A stretch of 64,000 nt of DNA from Chitinophagaceae bacterium (lineage in GTDB: Bacteria > Bacteroidota > Bacteroidia > Chitinophagales > Chitinophagaceae). The DNA is taken from the NCBI GenBank assembly GCA_023251255.1, contig JAHEZD010000015.1, forward strand, positions 1-64,000. The letters run 5' to 3'. Below the pieces are notes generated by a model, which did no database searches, was not told where the DNA came from, and saw nothing but the letters and a program-made list of their open reading frames with translations. Position numbers and translations under genes: made by a program. Positions 17,319-26,190 of this stretch are shown here, piece by piece; within the stretch, counting starts at the first letter, position 1; each line of letters starts with the position of its first letter.

Positions 17319-17924
17319 ATGATGACAAGGAAAGGACTGGTTGCAATTTGGTTGGTTATCCTGTTTGCCACAGTATTGGGGCTATTCTGGAAAAACGAAC
17401 TGGTGTATAACCTCCCGACACCTGTACCGGCTGATTACAAGTTTGTGGCCCTTGGCGAAAACCTCCATCTGGACCTGCACAGGGCACCGTCGAGCAGGCC
17501 CCTACTACTCCATTTTTTCAATCCTGCTTGTCCCTGTTCAAAATTCAATATCCGCCACTTCAAAAAGCTTGCAAAACAATATGGCGGAAAGGCGGACTTT
17601 ATTATCGTGGCAATAACTGCAAATAGGGACTATACAGAAAGCAGCATCCAAAAAATGTTCCGCCTAAACCTTCCTGTACTGTTTGACACATCCATTGCAA
17701 AAAAATGTGGCGTTTATTCAACCCCACAGGCCGTAATCGTGGATGCCCAGTCAAAGCTCTTCTACCGGGGAAACTATAATAGGTCGCGTTACTGCAGCAA
17801 CAATAAAACCGAATATGCAAGGATGGCCCTTGATTCATTGCTGCAATACGGCACCCGCCCCGCTTTTGATGTCCTTGCTTTAAAAGCATACGGTTGCCAG
17901 TTACCAAAATGCAATAAACTATGA
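17319..17924 (+). CDS. Membrane-anchored thioredoxin-fold protein with CPC motif
   Basis: The protein has about 201 residues and an N-terminal membrane helix (residues 7-24), so the redox domain faces the periplasm. The domain starts with LLLHFFNPACPCSKFN, where the active site is C71-P-C73 rather than CxxC, and has the cis-proline loop STPQAVI (134-140). Further cysteines stand at 130, 159, 193 and 198. The family resembles DUF6436/AhpC-TSA-like redoxins. Adjacent ATGs at 17319 and 17322 are both possible, and an in-frame TTG at 17298 also exists. The stop codon overlaps the ATG of the histidine kinase gene (ATGA), so the two are probably translationally coupled. Confidence 0.7.
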   Translation: MMTRKGLVAIWLVILFATVLGLFWKNELVYNLPTPVPADYKFVALGENLHLDLHRAPSSRPLLLHFFNPACPCSKFNIRHFKKLAKQYGGKADFIIVAITANRDYTESSIQKMFRLNLPVLFDTSIAKKCGVYSTPQAVIVDAQSKLFYRGNYNRSRYCSNNKTEYARMALDSLLQYGTRPAFDVLALKAYGCQLPKCNKL

Positions 17925-19330
17925 GCATGGCCACTATTATAGAGCCCAGCGTGGAGCAGGAACAATATTCCTCCGCCTTCCATAGGGGAGTGAAGGAAAG
18001 GTCAGATAAGCTGATGAATTACTTCCTGATCGGCTACTTCCTGATTGGTCTTGGATTGGCCCTTTTTTACGGCACATGGTTTATAGCCATTGGTGTAGGC
18101 AGTATTTCACTGCTGGCCTACTATTCGGTCAAGATTGCCCTGCCCAATTCCAAACTATACCAATATATGCTTGGTGCGGTGCTGGGCATTTTCATGGCAC
18201 AGTACATTTACCAGATGCATGGCCTATTCGAGATGCACTTTGTGGCCTTCATCAGCAGTGCTGTACTGATTACCTACCAAAACTGGAAACTGCAAATTCC
18301 ACTCGCCATCTTCGTTGTACTGCACCACGCCATTTTCGGTTACATGCAGAATATAGGGCAGGGGCAATTGTATTTTAGCCAACTTGATTATTTCGATTTC
18401 CAAACATTTGTTATACATATACTACTTGCCTGTATCCTTTTCTTTATTTGTGGGCTTTGGGCCTACCACCTAAAGAAATCAAACGAAATACATACCTACC
18501 AAATACTGAAAATAAAGGAGCTGGAAAAGGAATCATTACTGTTGCAGGAACGCGCAAGGAGCGAGGAATCATTGAAAGAATCCAACGAGGAACTGAAGAA
18601 GACCAACGCCGAACTGGACAAATTTGTGTACAGTGTGTCACATGACCTACGGGCCCCGCTGGCTTCCATGCTCGGGTTAATTGATATTTCCGAGGATGAA
18701 ACAGAAAGCACATCCCTACTCAACAATTTCGGTATGCTAAAGTCAAGCATCAAAAAACTGGATAGTTTCATTGAAGACATACTCAACTATTCACGTAATG
18801 CCAGGGAAGCCATCAAATGGGTGGAAATAGACTTCCCAGAACTCGTGAACGGGATTGTAAACGACCTCAAGCACATGAACAGGGACCGCAAGGTGAACAT
18901 AGAGCTGGATATCCATAATACTGAACCTTTTGTTTCCGATAGGCACCGATTGGGCATCATATTGAGCAATCTTATCGCCAATGCCATCTATTACCATAAC
19001 CCGCAGGAGCCCAACCCTTTTGTACAAATAAAAGTCAGTACAGACATGGAGGGGGCATCCATTACCATAAGCGATAATGGGGTGGGCATCAAGAAAAGCC
19101 TGCAGCACAAGGTTTTCGATATGTTTTACCGTATTTCCCAAAATTCCCAGGGCTCCGGTCTTGGGCTGTACATTGTTAAGGAAACCCTCCAGAAACTGGA
19201 TGGCACCATTGATATTGATTCCGAACCGGGAACCGGCACCAGTTTCAGTATCCATATTCCACGAGGCATTACCCAAACCAAACCCATAAAACAAAAAACT
19301 GCCCATGCACAAGAAAATAATGTTGGTTGA
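17921..19330 (+). CDS. Membrane sensor histidine kinase
   Basis: The 469-residue kinase starts with several membrane helices between residues 32 and 183 and no large periplasmic loop. A coiled coil (about 195-235) leads to the dimerisation domain with the H-box SVSHDLRAPLAS, phosphoacceptor His241. The ATPase domain has the N-box LSNLIANAIYYH (348-359), the G1 box DNGVGI (385-390), the F-box FDMFYRI and the G2 box GSGLGLYIV (411-419). All catalytic motifs are intact. The start overlaps the redoxin stop by 4 bases, and the end overlaps the response regulator start by 26 bases, so the three form one unit. The signal is unknown; the context hints at periplasmic redox state. Confidence 0.93.
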   Translation: MSMATIIEPSVEQEQYSSAFHRGVKERSDKLMNYFLIGYFLIGLGLALFYGTWFIAIGVGSISLLAYYSVKIALPNSKLYQYMLGAVLGIFMAQYIYQMHGLFEMHFVAFISSAVLITYQNWKLQIPLAIFVVLHHAIFGYMQNIGQGQLYFSQLDYFDFQTFVIHILLACILFFICGLWAYHLKKSNEIHTYQILKIKELEKESLLLQERARSEESLKESNEELKKTNAELDKFVYSVSHDLRAPLASMLGLIDISEDETESTSLLNNFGMLKSSIKKLDSFIEDILNYSRNAREAIKWVEIDFPELVNGIVNDLKHMNRDRKVNIELDIHNTEPFVSDRHRLGIILSNLIANAIYYHNPQEPNPFVQIKVSTDMEGASITISDNGVGIKKSLQHKVFDMFYRISQNSQGSGLGLYIVKETLQKLDGTIDIDSEPGTGTSFSIHIPRGITQTKPIKQKTAHAQENNVG

Positions 19331-19703
19331 CGACAACCCGATAGACCGCTTTACGGCGAATATCAGCCTCAAGAAAAATGGTTTTGCAGAAGAAGTCATA
19401 TTGAAGGAATCGGCCATGGAAGCGCTTGACTATCTCCAGCAGCATATTGGTTTGCCGGAGGAACTGCCTTCCTTGATCTTCCTGGATATCAATATGCCCG
19501 AAATGAATGGCTTCGAGTTCCTGGATGCTTTTGCAAAGTTGGACCCAACCATCCACAATACCTGCGTGATACTCATGCTTTCCACTTCGCTTAACCCAGA
19601 TGACCATGCAAGAGCAGCCAGTTGCCCATTTGTGAGGAGTTTCCTCACCAAGCCGCTGATGAAACAGAAATTGCTGGAACTGGAAATGGCAGGCATTGCT
19701 TAA
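19305..19703 (+). CDS. Single-domain response regulator
   Basis: The 132-residue protein is one receiver domain without a DNA-binding output domain. Acidic residues D9 and D10 (LVDDNPID), the phosphoacceptor D61 (FLDINMPEMNG), the switch residue region in MLSTS and Lys116 (FLTKPL) are all present. It is presumably phosphorylated by the overlapping kinase. It must act by protein contact, for example with another kinase, a phosphotransfer protein or a response factor elsewhere. It overlaps the kinase gene by 26 bp and faces the T9SS cargo gene convergently. Confidence 0.93.
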   Translation: MHKKIMLVDDNPIDRFTANISLKKNGFAEEVILKESAMEALDYLQQHIGLPEELPSLIFLDINMPEMNGFEFLDAFAKLDPTIHNTCVILMLSTSLNPDDHARAASCPFVRSFLTKPLMKQKLLELEMAGIA

Positions 19704-19800
19704 CAAATGTCCGAAAGGTAGCAACACCTGTTATTGGCAATTTAAAACCGCTCCAAGCTGTTTCCACTCCATTTTACAAATGGGCCTGTACAAACCCGTC

Positions 19801-22800
19801 CTATTGTTTAATGATGGTCTGTGTTTGCCTATGATTGCCATTGACCAATTGGATACTGTACACGCCACTGGCCCATCCTTTCACATTGACGGATTGTTGC
19901 CCTGCATCCACAGTTCCTGCATGGATGGTTTTCAACAGCTTCCCATTCATGTCAACAATACGGATGCTGGTTGCTTCCCTCTTGTCCAGACCTTCATAGT
20001 GGATGCTGATAAGGTCCTTTGCTGGATTGGGTGATACCGTAATGATAACCACTGTCTGTACCATGGCCAATACGGGTTTCTCCTTCGCATTGAACACAAT
20101 GGAGAAACGGTTGGTGATTGACTGTTGATTATTGGCAATTGAAAACTGGTAGTTGCAACTGTCTGCTATTTCTGTCAGGGTGTCCAATAATGCATCTTTC
20201 AGGTAAGCGGTATTGCTGTTCACAAAAGCATTCAGGGTCCTTGCTGTGATGCTGTAATTGCCTGCCACCAAATTGTCCATGCCCAGTGCCACTGCACGTT
20301 TTTCTATGCTGGCAATCTTCAGCTCGCTGCCATGGTAAATGCTGTACCTGTTCTGCAACATGTCCTGCACATAAAGGTCCTGTGCGGAGCCTGGCAAATT
20401 ATAGGCATCATATTCATTGTCAAAAACATCCGTAGCCGGGTCATCACCAAAACGTACCACTACTTCGTCCGTGCTATTGGTCTGTTCATTGGTCAATACT
20501 AGGCTGCTCCTGTTGTGTATATTGTTCTGTGTCCTGAATACGCTGTTAGCTGGATCATTGGCCACTTTATCTGTTTCCTGCCATCCCAATGAAGGTGATG
20601 CCGCTGTGGCCCTGATAAAAAAGGCACTCCCCATTTCCAGGTACCGGCTGCCGCCATTGGTACTACTACCATTGTTATAGGAAGCATAAGTTCCTGCGGA
20701 CAAAGAAGGCCTATAAGCGTAAACGGCTGCCCCTACATTGGTTCTTGATACGGCTGTCCAATCAATGTTGCTAGGATATGGATTACTGATCAGGTTCCAG
20801 CCCTTGCCCGCACTGGTAAAAGAAAGGTTCTGGGTAAAATTGCCCTGTTTTACGGCTCCCATCATGCTAAAAGTTACAGCATTTGGTGTATAGGTCCCCC
20901 CTGTTAATGAACCAGCCTGCCCTTTGCTGCCCCTCACCAATACACGGATGCCCTGCCCTGCTGCAATGGAACTGGCACTGTTGCCACTGGCATATGCCTG
21001 CCACCCCGCATTGTTGTTGGCACCTGTTAAGCCATCATCCAAGGACTCGTCAAATGAAAATGCAGATGGGCTATTGGCTGCAGTGGTAGTAAAATTATTG
21101 GCATTGCTTCCTGTAATGACCCCTGTAATATCCAATGCTGATGTTAACCATGTCAATGGCATGGCCGTGCTAAAAGGATGGCCAAGAAATCGGTATTTCC
21201 TGAAGCCGCCGGGTATATAACGTTCTACAGACACATTGCCCGAAATATAGCCACCGCTACTGCTTCCTGCTGCAATCCTTGCTGTAGCTGTGGCAGAGCT
21301 CTCTAAAACAAGCCCGCCATTGGTAACCAATACCCCATCCAAAGGGGTGAGCGTCTTTAGGATGTGCACACCAGTGTTCAAGGTAACTGTGCCTGTACTG
21401 TTGAGTACCAGGTTGTCAATGTTGATACTGAAGCCTGTAAATGTTTGGGCATTGCCTGTTAGCTCCAATGCACCAGTGCCGGAGATATAGTCACCATCGC
21501 AGGTTATATTGCCAGTAACAGACAGGTTTGCGTTCAATGTAAGGCTTGTATTGCCTAGGTCAAGGTCCTTGATGCTAGCCACACTATTCAATATGGGCGA
21601 ATTGGCATAGGGTGGGATCAACACTTTATAACCTGCAGCCGGTACACCATTAGTCCAGTTTGTTGGCGTGTTCCAATCAGTATTGGTAGCCCCTGTCCAT
21701 TGGGTGTACAGGATGAAAATGGCCACTGTATCGCTGATATCGTCTATGGTGCATGCTCCTGAGGTGACCAGCCTTCGGTAATAGGTGGTAGTGGAAATGG
21801 AAGGCGGGTCATAGTTCTTGCCAGTGGCAAGGCCAATATCGGTAAAGGAAATATTGTTGGTGGAATTCTGCCATTGATAGTTATAAGTACCATTGCCGCC
21901 AGTGGGTGTGGAACCAGTAATAGCAGCCGCATTGCCTGTGGACGTGTAGAAGGTACTGGTGGCAGGTGCGGTAAGGGTATTGTTGCCCAATGCTGGTTGA
22001 ATGGTGATGGTAACAGTGCTACTGGTGTCCGAAGCTACATCTGAGTTCACAATCCTGCGGTAGTACGTGGTCTGTGAAAGGCTGCCCGGGTTATAGCTGG
22101 CAGTGGTGGCCACATCCGTGAATAGGTTATTGTTAGTGGAGCTTTGCCATTTATAGGTATAAGTACCATCGCCCCCTGTGGGTGTGCTGCCTACAATATT
22201 GGCAGGGTTACCACTTGCACAGAAACTGCTAGTGGCAGGTGCAGTGATACTATTATTGCTGATAACAGGTATGGAGGTAATCGTCAGGCTCCAGGAAGCA
22301 AGGGAAAGGAATATGTCGCTGCGGGCCACTACATTATAAGCATACAGCTTCCAGGTGCCGTTGGCAGCCGTACCGTTCAGGTCGTCAAGGTTTCCGGTGC
22401 TGCCAGGGGGTAACGTGACACCTATTCCCAAGGATGGTTGATAAGTGCCAGGTGTAAAGTCAGCCGAATAAAGCGGGGGCAATGTATTGGAAGATGACTG
22501 ATCAAATACCAGATTGCCTGAAAACGAACCGGAGTTACCATGCCTTCCAAACAGGTTGATCGTCTTGCCCGACGGACTTTGCAGATAAACGTCAAAAGTA
22601 TATTCTATGCTCAACTGCAGGCTGGTGAGCGTTACCACCACTTTACTGACCAATGCCTGTTGGCCACTAACAGATAGGTTGGCAGGATACAGATTGGCGG
22701 TATTCGCATTTGGTGCAATTGCAATAGGTGTATTGAACGTAACGGTATTGGTTACCTGGGCATTCAGTGAATGGGTGATGGACAGCAGGAAAATAAATAA

Positions 22801-22839
22801 CAATAGGCCTTTCCGGCATGTAATGGTTGCATTGCTCAT
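19801..22839 (-). CDS. T9SS-secreted protein with P-domain and Ig-like repeats
   Basis: I chose the ATG at 22839 ([11 protein letters not shown]), giving 1012 residues, because a clear signal peptide then ends at LNAQ near residue 28. Upstream codons in frame look untranslated. A proprotein convertase P-type beta-sandwich domain covers about residues 35-190 ([27 protein letters not shown]). Two Ig-like repeats with YKWQSSTNN and YQWQNSTNN follow. A central beta-strand-rich region and a C-terminal type A sorting domain ([13 protein letters not shown] to QTIIKQ) complete it. It is exported by Sec, translocated by T9SS and probably anchored to the surface or released. Its ligand is unknown. Confidence 0.92.
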   Translation of the reverse strand: MSNATITCRKGLLLFIFLLSITHSLNAQVTNTVTFNTPIAIAPNANTANLYPANLSVSGQQALVSKVVVTLTSLQLSIEYTFDVYLQSPSGKTINLFGRHGNSGSFSGNLVFDQSSSNTLPPLYSADFTPGTYQPSLGIGVTLPPGSTGNLDDLNGTAANGTWKLYAYNVVARSDIFLSLASWSLTITSIPVISNNSITAPATSSFCASGNPANIVGSTPTGGDGTYTYKWQSSTNNNLFTDVATTASYNPGSLSQTTYYRRIVNSDVASDTSSTVTITIQPALGNNTLTAPATSTFYTSTGNAAAITGSTPTGGNGTYNYQWQNSTNNISFTDIGLATGKNYDPPSISTTTYYRRLVTSGACTIDDISDTVAIFILYTQWTGATNTDWNTPTNWTNGVPAAGYKVLIPPYANSPILNSVASIKDLDLGNTSLTLNANLSVTGNITCDGDYISGTGALELTGNAQTFTGFSINIDNLVLNSTGTVTLNTGVHILKTLTPLDGVLVTNGGLVLESSATATARIAAGSSSGGYISGNVSVERYIPGGFRKYRFLGHPFSTAMPLTWLTSALDITGVITGSNANNFTTTAANSPSAFSFDESLDDGLTGANNNAGWQAYASGNSASSIAAGQGIRVLVRGSKGQAGSLTGGTYTPNAVTFSMMGAVKQGNFTQNLSFTSAGKGWNLISNPYPSNIDWTAVSRTNVGAAVYAYRPSLSAGTYASYNNGSSTNGGSRYLEMGSAFFIRATAASPSLGWQETDKVANDPANSVFRTQNNIHNRSSLVLTNEQTNSTDEVVVRFGDDPATDVFDNEYDAYNLPGSAQDLYVQDMLQNRYSIYHGSELKIASIEKRAVALGMDNLVAGNYSITARTLNAFVNSNTAYLKDALLDTLTEIADSCNYQFSIANNQQSITNRFSIVFNAKEKPVLAMVQTVVIITVSPNPAKDLISIHYEGLDKREATSIRIVDMNGKLLKTIHAGTVDAGQQSVNVKGWASGVYSIQLVNGNHRQTQTIIKQ

Positions 22840-23056
22840 GAAGCAGGTTTGATAGGTTAACAATGGGGGCGGGAACGGATGGCCGAATGACCTTTGGTAA
22901 GGCCGTTCAAAATTAGGGTTAAATAATTGTTTTTCAAGCAGTTCCATTTAACCTTTTAGGCATTGGGTAGCCCAAAGATTTCAGTCTTCTTGGCCAAACT
23001 TCGGTCATGGTCCGTAGCCATCCCTACCGAAGCTTGGACTGGCTATATTTGCAGCT

Positions 23057-23650
23057 ATGACCACTTTAATTTTCGCTACCAATAACCAGCACAAAGTTGA
23101 TGAGGTAAGAACGGTAATTGGCAGCAGTTTCAACATCATCACTTTAAAGGAAGCAGGGATCAATATTGATATCCCGGAGCCACACGATACGCTTGAAGCC
23201 AATGCTTCGGAAAAATCCAAGGTAATCCATGCACTGACCAATCAAAATTGTTTCAGTGAGGATACAGGCCTTGAAGTATTGGAATTAAATGGGGAACCGG
23301 GTGTACTCAGCGCTAGGTATGCCGGTGAAGAAAAGAATTTCCAGGCCAACATCGATAAACTGTTACTGAATTTGAAAGGCAGGCAAAATAGGCATGCCCA
23401 TTTCAAGACGATTATCTCCTTAATTCTTGACAACGAAGAACACTTATTTGAAGGCATCTGCGAAGGAACAATAATTGCTAAACAAAAAGGCCTTTCCGGT
23501 TTTGGCTACGACCCTGTTTTTGTTCCTGCAGGCAGCAATAGAACCTTTGCAGAAATGACCATAGCAGAAAAGAATATTTTCAGTCATAGACGCAAGGCCA
23601 CGGACAAACTTTTGGCATTCCTATCCCAATACGGGACAAATCCATCCTGA
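23057..23650 (+). CDS. rdgB: Non-canonical purine NTP pyrophosphatase (Ham1/RdgB)
   Basis: The enzyme hydrolyses ITP, dITP and XTP to the monophosphate and pyrophosphate, which keeps deaminated purines out of DNA and RNA. The 197-residue length is typical. TNNQHK (8-13) contacts the triphosphate, SEDTG (67-71) carries the metal-binding acid, and PGVLSARYAG, GFGYDPVF (148-155) and SHRRKA (176-181) recognise the base. The gene stands alone on the plus strand with its own upstream region. Confidence 0.96.
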   Translation: MTTLIFATNNQHKVDEVRTVIGSSFNIITLKEAGINIDIPEPHDTLEANASEKSKVIHALTNQNCFSEDTGLEVLELNGEPGVLSARYAGEEKNFQANIDKLLLNLKGRQNRHAHFKTIISLILDNEEHLFEGICEGTIIAKQKGLSGFGYDPVFVPAGSNRTFAEMTIAEKNIFSHRRKATDKLLAFLSQYGTNPS

Positions 23651-23794
23651 TCAGAGAAATATTTTAGAAAGGCTGCAACCTTTTGTTTTTGGGCACCATC
23701 TATTATGTACAAACCACATTAACCGGAAAATAATTCTTGTAATTAAAGCGTTATCAACGAGTTAGTTTTCAATATCCTCCAAAAGCCAATATCA

Positions 23795-24073
23795 ATGAGC
23801 ACTGCAACTCGTTTAAGCAATCAATTGTTCCAGGAAGACTGGAGCGCTTCCACTAACAATCTATCAAACCAGGAAGCAAAAATTTCCTATCTAATGGTTG
23901 AAAAAGTAACACCACCGGATTATTTGTGGGATAAAATTTCCCAAAAATTGGATACACAAGTTCCAGCAATCCAAGTTCTGCAGGCACCCCATATCTCCAA
24001 TTCCAAGACCATTGCATTGATGGTGGGTTCAGCCGCTGTTAGCGTTGCACTTATTTTATATTGGCTTATTTAA
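23795..24073 (+). CDS. Small C-terminally anchored membrane protein, anti-sigma-like
   Basis: The 92-residue protein has a soluble N-terminal part with PPDYLWDKISQKLD (about 47-60), a phrase reminiscent of Bacteroidota anti-sigma factors. A single membrane helix (about 72-91) runs to the C-terminus, so almost nothing would reach the periplasm. No ECF sigma gene lies next to it. The 144 bp upstream carry no gene. It could be an orphan anti-sigma relative or an unrelated tail-anchored protein; I do not recognise a named family. Confidence 0.55.
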   Translation: MSTATRLSNQLFQEDWSASTNNLSNQEAKISYLMVEKVTPPDYLWDKISQKLDTQVPAIQVLQAPHISNSKTIALMVGSAAVSVALILYWLI

Positions 24074-24098
24074 CCAGCAATTTTTCTATTTTGCATCA

Positions 24099-24530
24099 AT
24101 GGAAAGAATTAAAATCAACTTGCCTGGTACATTCTCTTTTTCAACCATACTCCACATCCGCATCACCGATTTGAATTACGGCAACCATGTTGGCAATGAC
24201 AGTTTCCTTGGGCTTATACATGAAGCAAGGCAGCAATTCCTGCTTGACAATGGTTTTACGGAACTTTCCTTTGCAGGTACTGGCCTAATCATGGCCGATG
24301 CTGCAATAGAATTCAAGAAGGAAATGAGTTATGGCGATGCGGTGAAAATTTCCGTGGCAGCCAGTGGTTTTGACAAATTGGGTTTCGATATTTTTTACCT
24401 ACTGGAAATCGTCCACCCAGAAAAAAACATTGTTGCTGGCAAGGCCAAAACAGGCATGATGTGCTATGACTATGCTACCAAGAAAAAAACAGCGGTGCCC
24501 GAAGAGGCAATATTCAAGTTTACAACTTAG
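24099..24530 (+). CDS. Acyl-CoA thioesterase, hot-dog fold (YbgC/FadM type)
   Basis: The 143-residue protein starts at the ATG at 24099 (MERIKINLPG), because the upstream extension overlaps the preceding gene and is not family-like. ITDLNYGNHVGNDSFLGLIHEAR matches the 4-hydroxybenzoyl-CoA thioesterase-like pattern, with Asp before the NYGNHV turn as the catalytic acid. A hot-dog core follows, with GLIMADAAIEFKKEM and GDAV segments. The substrate is probably an acyl-CoA but cannot be specified. Its stop codon directly abuts the aroE stop codon on the other strand. Confidence 0.85.
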   Translation: MERIKINLPGTFSFSTILHIRITDLNYGNHVGNDSFLGLIHEARQQFLLDNGFTELSFAGTGLIMADAAIEFKKEMSYGDAVKISVAASGFDKLGFDIFYLLEIVHPEKNIVAGKAKTGMMCYDYATKKKTAVPEEAIFKFTT

Positions 24531-25268
24531 CTAGCTGTTCCAGATTTTCCAATTCTCCTCTGCCTGAATAGTAAGCATGTCGTACCCATTCTGGATGGTT
24601 GCACCTCTATCCTCCCCTTTTTCCAGGAATCTTGTTTTAGCAGGATTGTATACCAAATCAAACAGGTAATGTGATGCAGTTAGGAACTGGTAAGGAATTG
24701 GAGGGAATTCATCGACTTTGGGGAAGGTACCCAAAGGGGTTGCGTTAACAATCAAAGTGTGTTTGACCATCGTCCCTTCGTCCAGATCATTATAGGAAAC
24801 AGTATTGTTTTTATCTGATGCCTCCCTTGATACGGTGAGGAAACCAATTCCCAACCTATTCAGTACAAATTCAACCGCATTGGCCGCACCGCCGCTACCC
24901 AATATCAAGGCCTTGGTATGATAAGGCTTCAATTTCCCTTTTAGGGACTGTTCAAAACCGATGGTATCGGTATTGAAACCATGCAATTTCCCATTGACAA
25001 CCCTTACACAATTGCACGCTTCCATCCGTCGCACATCATCGGTCATACTTGAAAGAAAGGGAATGATTTTTTTCTTGTATGGAATGGTAATGGCAAATCC
25101 TTGCAAAGAGGGGTTCCGGAGCAGCATTGTTGCCACTTCATCAATATGCTGCAGTTCAAAGTTTTCGAAGCTGCAATCAACAATGCCTTCATCCTCAAAT
25201 TTCTTGATGAAATAGTTCTTGGAGAAGGAATGTGCAAGCGGAAACCCTATCAGCCCATAGCATTTCAT
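24531..25268 (-). CDS. aroE: Shikimate 5-dehydrogenase
   Basis: It reduces 3-dehydroshikimate to shikimate with NADPH. The product has 245 residues, somewhat shorter than E. coli AroE. FPLAHSFSKNYF (9-20) binds shikimate, Lys65 in TIPYKK and Asp101 in NTDTIGF are the catalytic pair, and GSGGAAN (124-130) is the nucleotide loop. YNPAKTRFL and IQNGYDML are C-terminal signatures. It lies 64 bp after the ComA-like gene on the same strand, so they may be co-transcribed. The other aro genes lie about 32 kb away. Confidence 0.95.
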   Translation of the reverse strand: MKCYGLIGFPLAHSFSKNYFIKKFEDEGIVDCSFENFELQHIDEVATMLLRNPSLQGFAITIPYKKKIIPFLSSMTDDVRRMEACNCVRVVNGKLHGFNTDTIGFEQSLKGKLKPYHTKALILGSGGAANAVEFVLNRLGIGFLTVSREASDKNNTVSYNDLDEGTMVKHTLIVNATPLGTFPKVDEFPPIPYQFLTASHYLFDLVYNPAKTRFLEKGEDRGATIQNGYDMLTIQAEENWKIWNS

Positions 25269-25332
25269 GGTAGGTATTTAAAATTGGACTGAAATAAACC
25301 AACAGGTCGTTGAGATTTTATTCGCCGAGGGA

Positions 25333-26109
25333 TTAATAAATGGCTTTGTCCTTATCAAGATACAGCCTGAAAGTATCACCACGTAACCCAATCCTCATGG
25401 CTTCAAGAGGAATCACTTCATTAGGCGCAATATTGCCCAAGTTTACGTTGCAGCCAATCAGTTCAAGAAAATACAATTGCTGTGCTTTCTGTGGGGCTTC
25501 CCAAATAATTTTTTCTTCGGGAATCTGTGTGAGGATTTCCTGGACCAATCCTTCACGGACCTCACCACTACCACGGTAAATACCCACATTTCCAGCTTCC
25601 CTTGCTTCGGCAATAACATAGGATGCACCAGCTTCCAGTTCTGCCCGCATCAGTTCAATCCATTTGTAAGGTGGCATGATATGCTCCGCATCCTTGCTGC
25701 CCACTTCACTGAGCACAGTTCCATACTTGGTCATTTTTTCAATATACCCGCATTTCTCAGCATGGGGAATGGTGATGGAACCATCGCTCACCTCCATATA
25801 GTCAATGCCATAATCCTTGCATACAGCTATATAATCCTCAAATTGGTTCCTGATCAAAAAAGCTTCGAAGAGCGTACCGCCAAAATAAAGGGGCATACCC
25901 GCGTTCTTGTACACTTCAATCTTTTCGCGGAGCTTCGGTGTAACAAAAGAGGTACCGAAACCAAGTTTAACTATATCAACATGTGGATCTGATGCTTCCA
26001 GAAAATTCTTTACTTCATTGATACTAAGGCCTTTGTCCATAACCATTGTTAAACCAGCATTACGGGGCTTTGGAGTTCTAGCAGGAATTTGGGACAGGTT
26101 AAAATTCAT
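25333..26109 (-). CDS. Phosphosulfolactate synthase (ComA family)
   Basis: The 258-residue protein matches the ComA/PSL synthase family along its length. In methanogens this TIM-barrel enzyme adds sulfite to phosphoenolpyruvate and begins coenzyme M synthesis. Recognisable segments are GLTMVMDKGL, VDIVKLGFGTS, YFGGTLFEAF, EVSDGSITI, SEVGSKD and EAREAGNVGIYRG, which supply the acidic metal-binding residues. Bacteroidota do not make coenzyme M in the classical sense, so the product may feed sulfolactate or sulfonate lipid precursors; that is inference. It lies upstream of aroE on the same strand. Confidence 0.9.
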   Translation of the reverse strand: MNFNLSQIPARTPKPRNAGLTMVMDKGLSINEVKNFLEASDPHVDIVKLGFGTSFVTPKLREKIEVYKNAGMPLYFGGTLFEAFLIRNQFEDYIAVCKDYGIDYMEVSDGSITIPHAEKCGYIEKMTKYGTVLSEVGSKDAEHIMPPYKWIELMRAELEAGASYVIAEAREAGNVGIYRGSGEVREGLVQEILTQIPEEKIIWEAPQKAQQLYFLELIGCNVNLGNIAPNEVIPLEAMRIGLRGDTFRLYLDKDKAIY

Positions 26110-26190
26110 TTCTCAATTTTTGTTTAAGCGGGGCAAAAATAAGGCAATAGCGTTACTTCTATTGCCTTATAAATTATCGGTTACTTGGGA

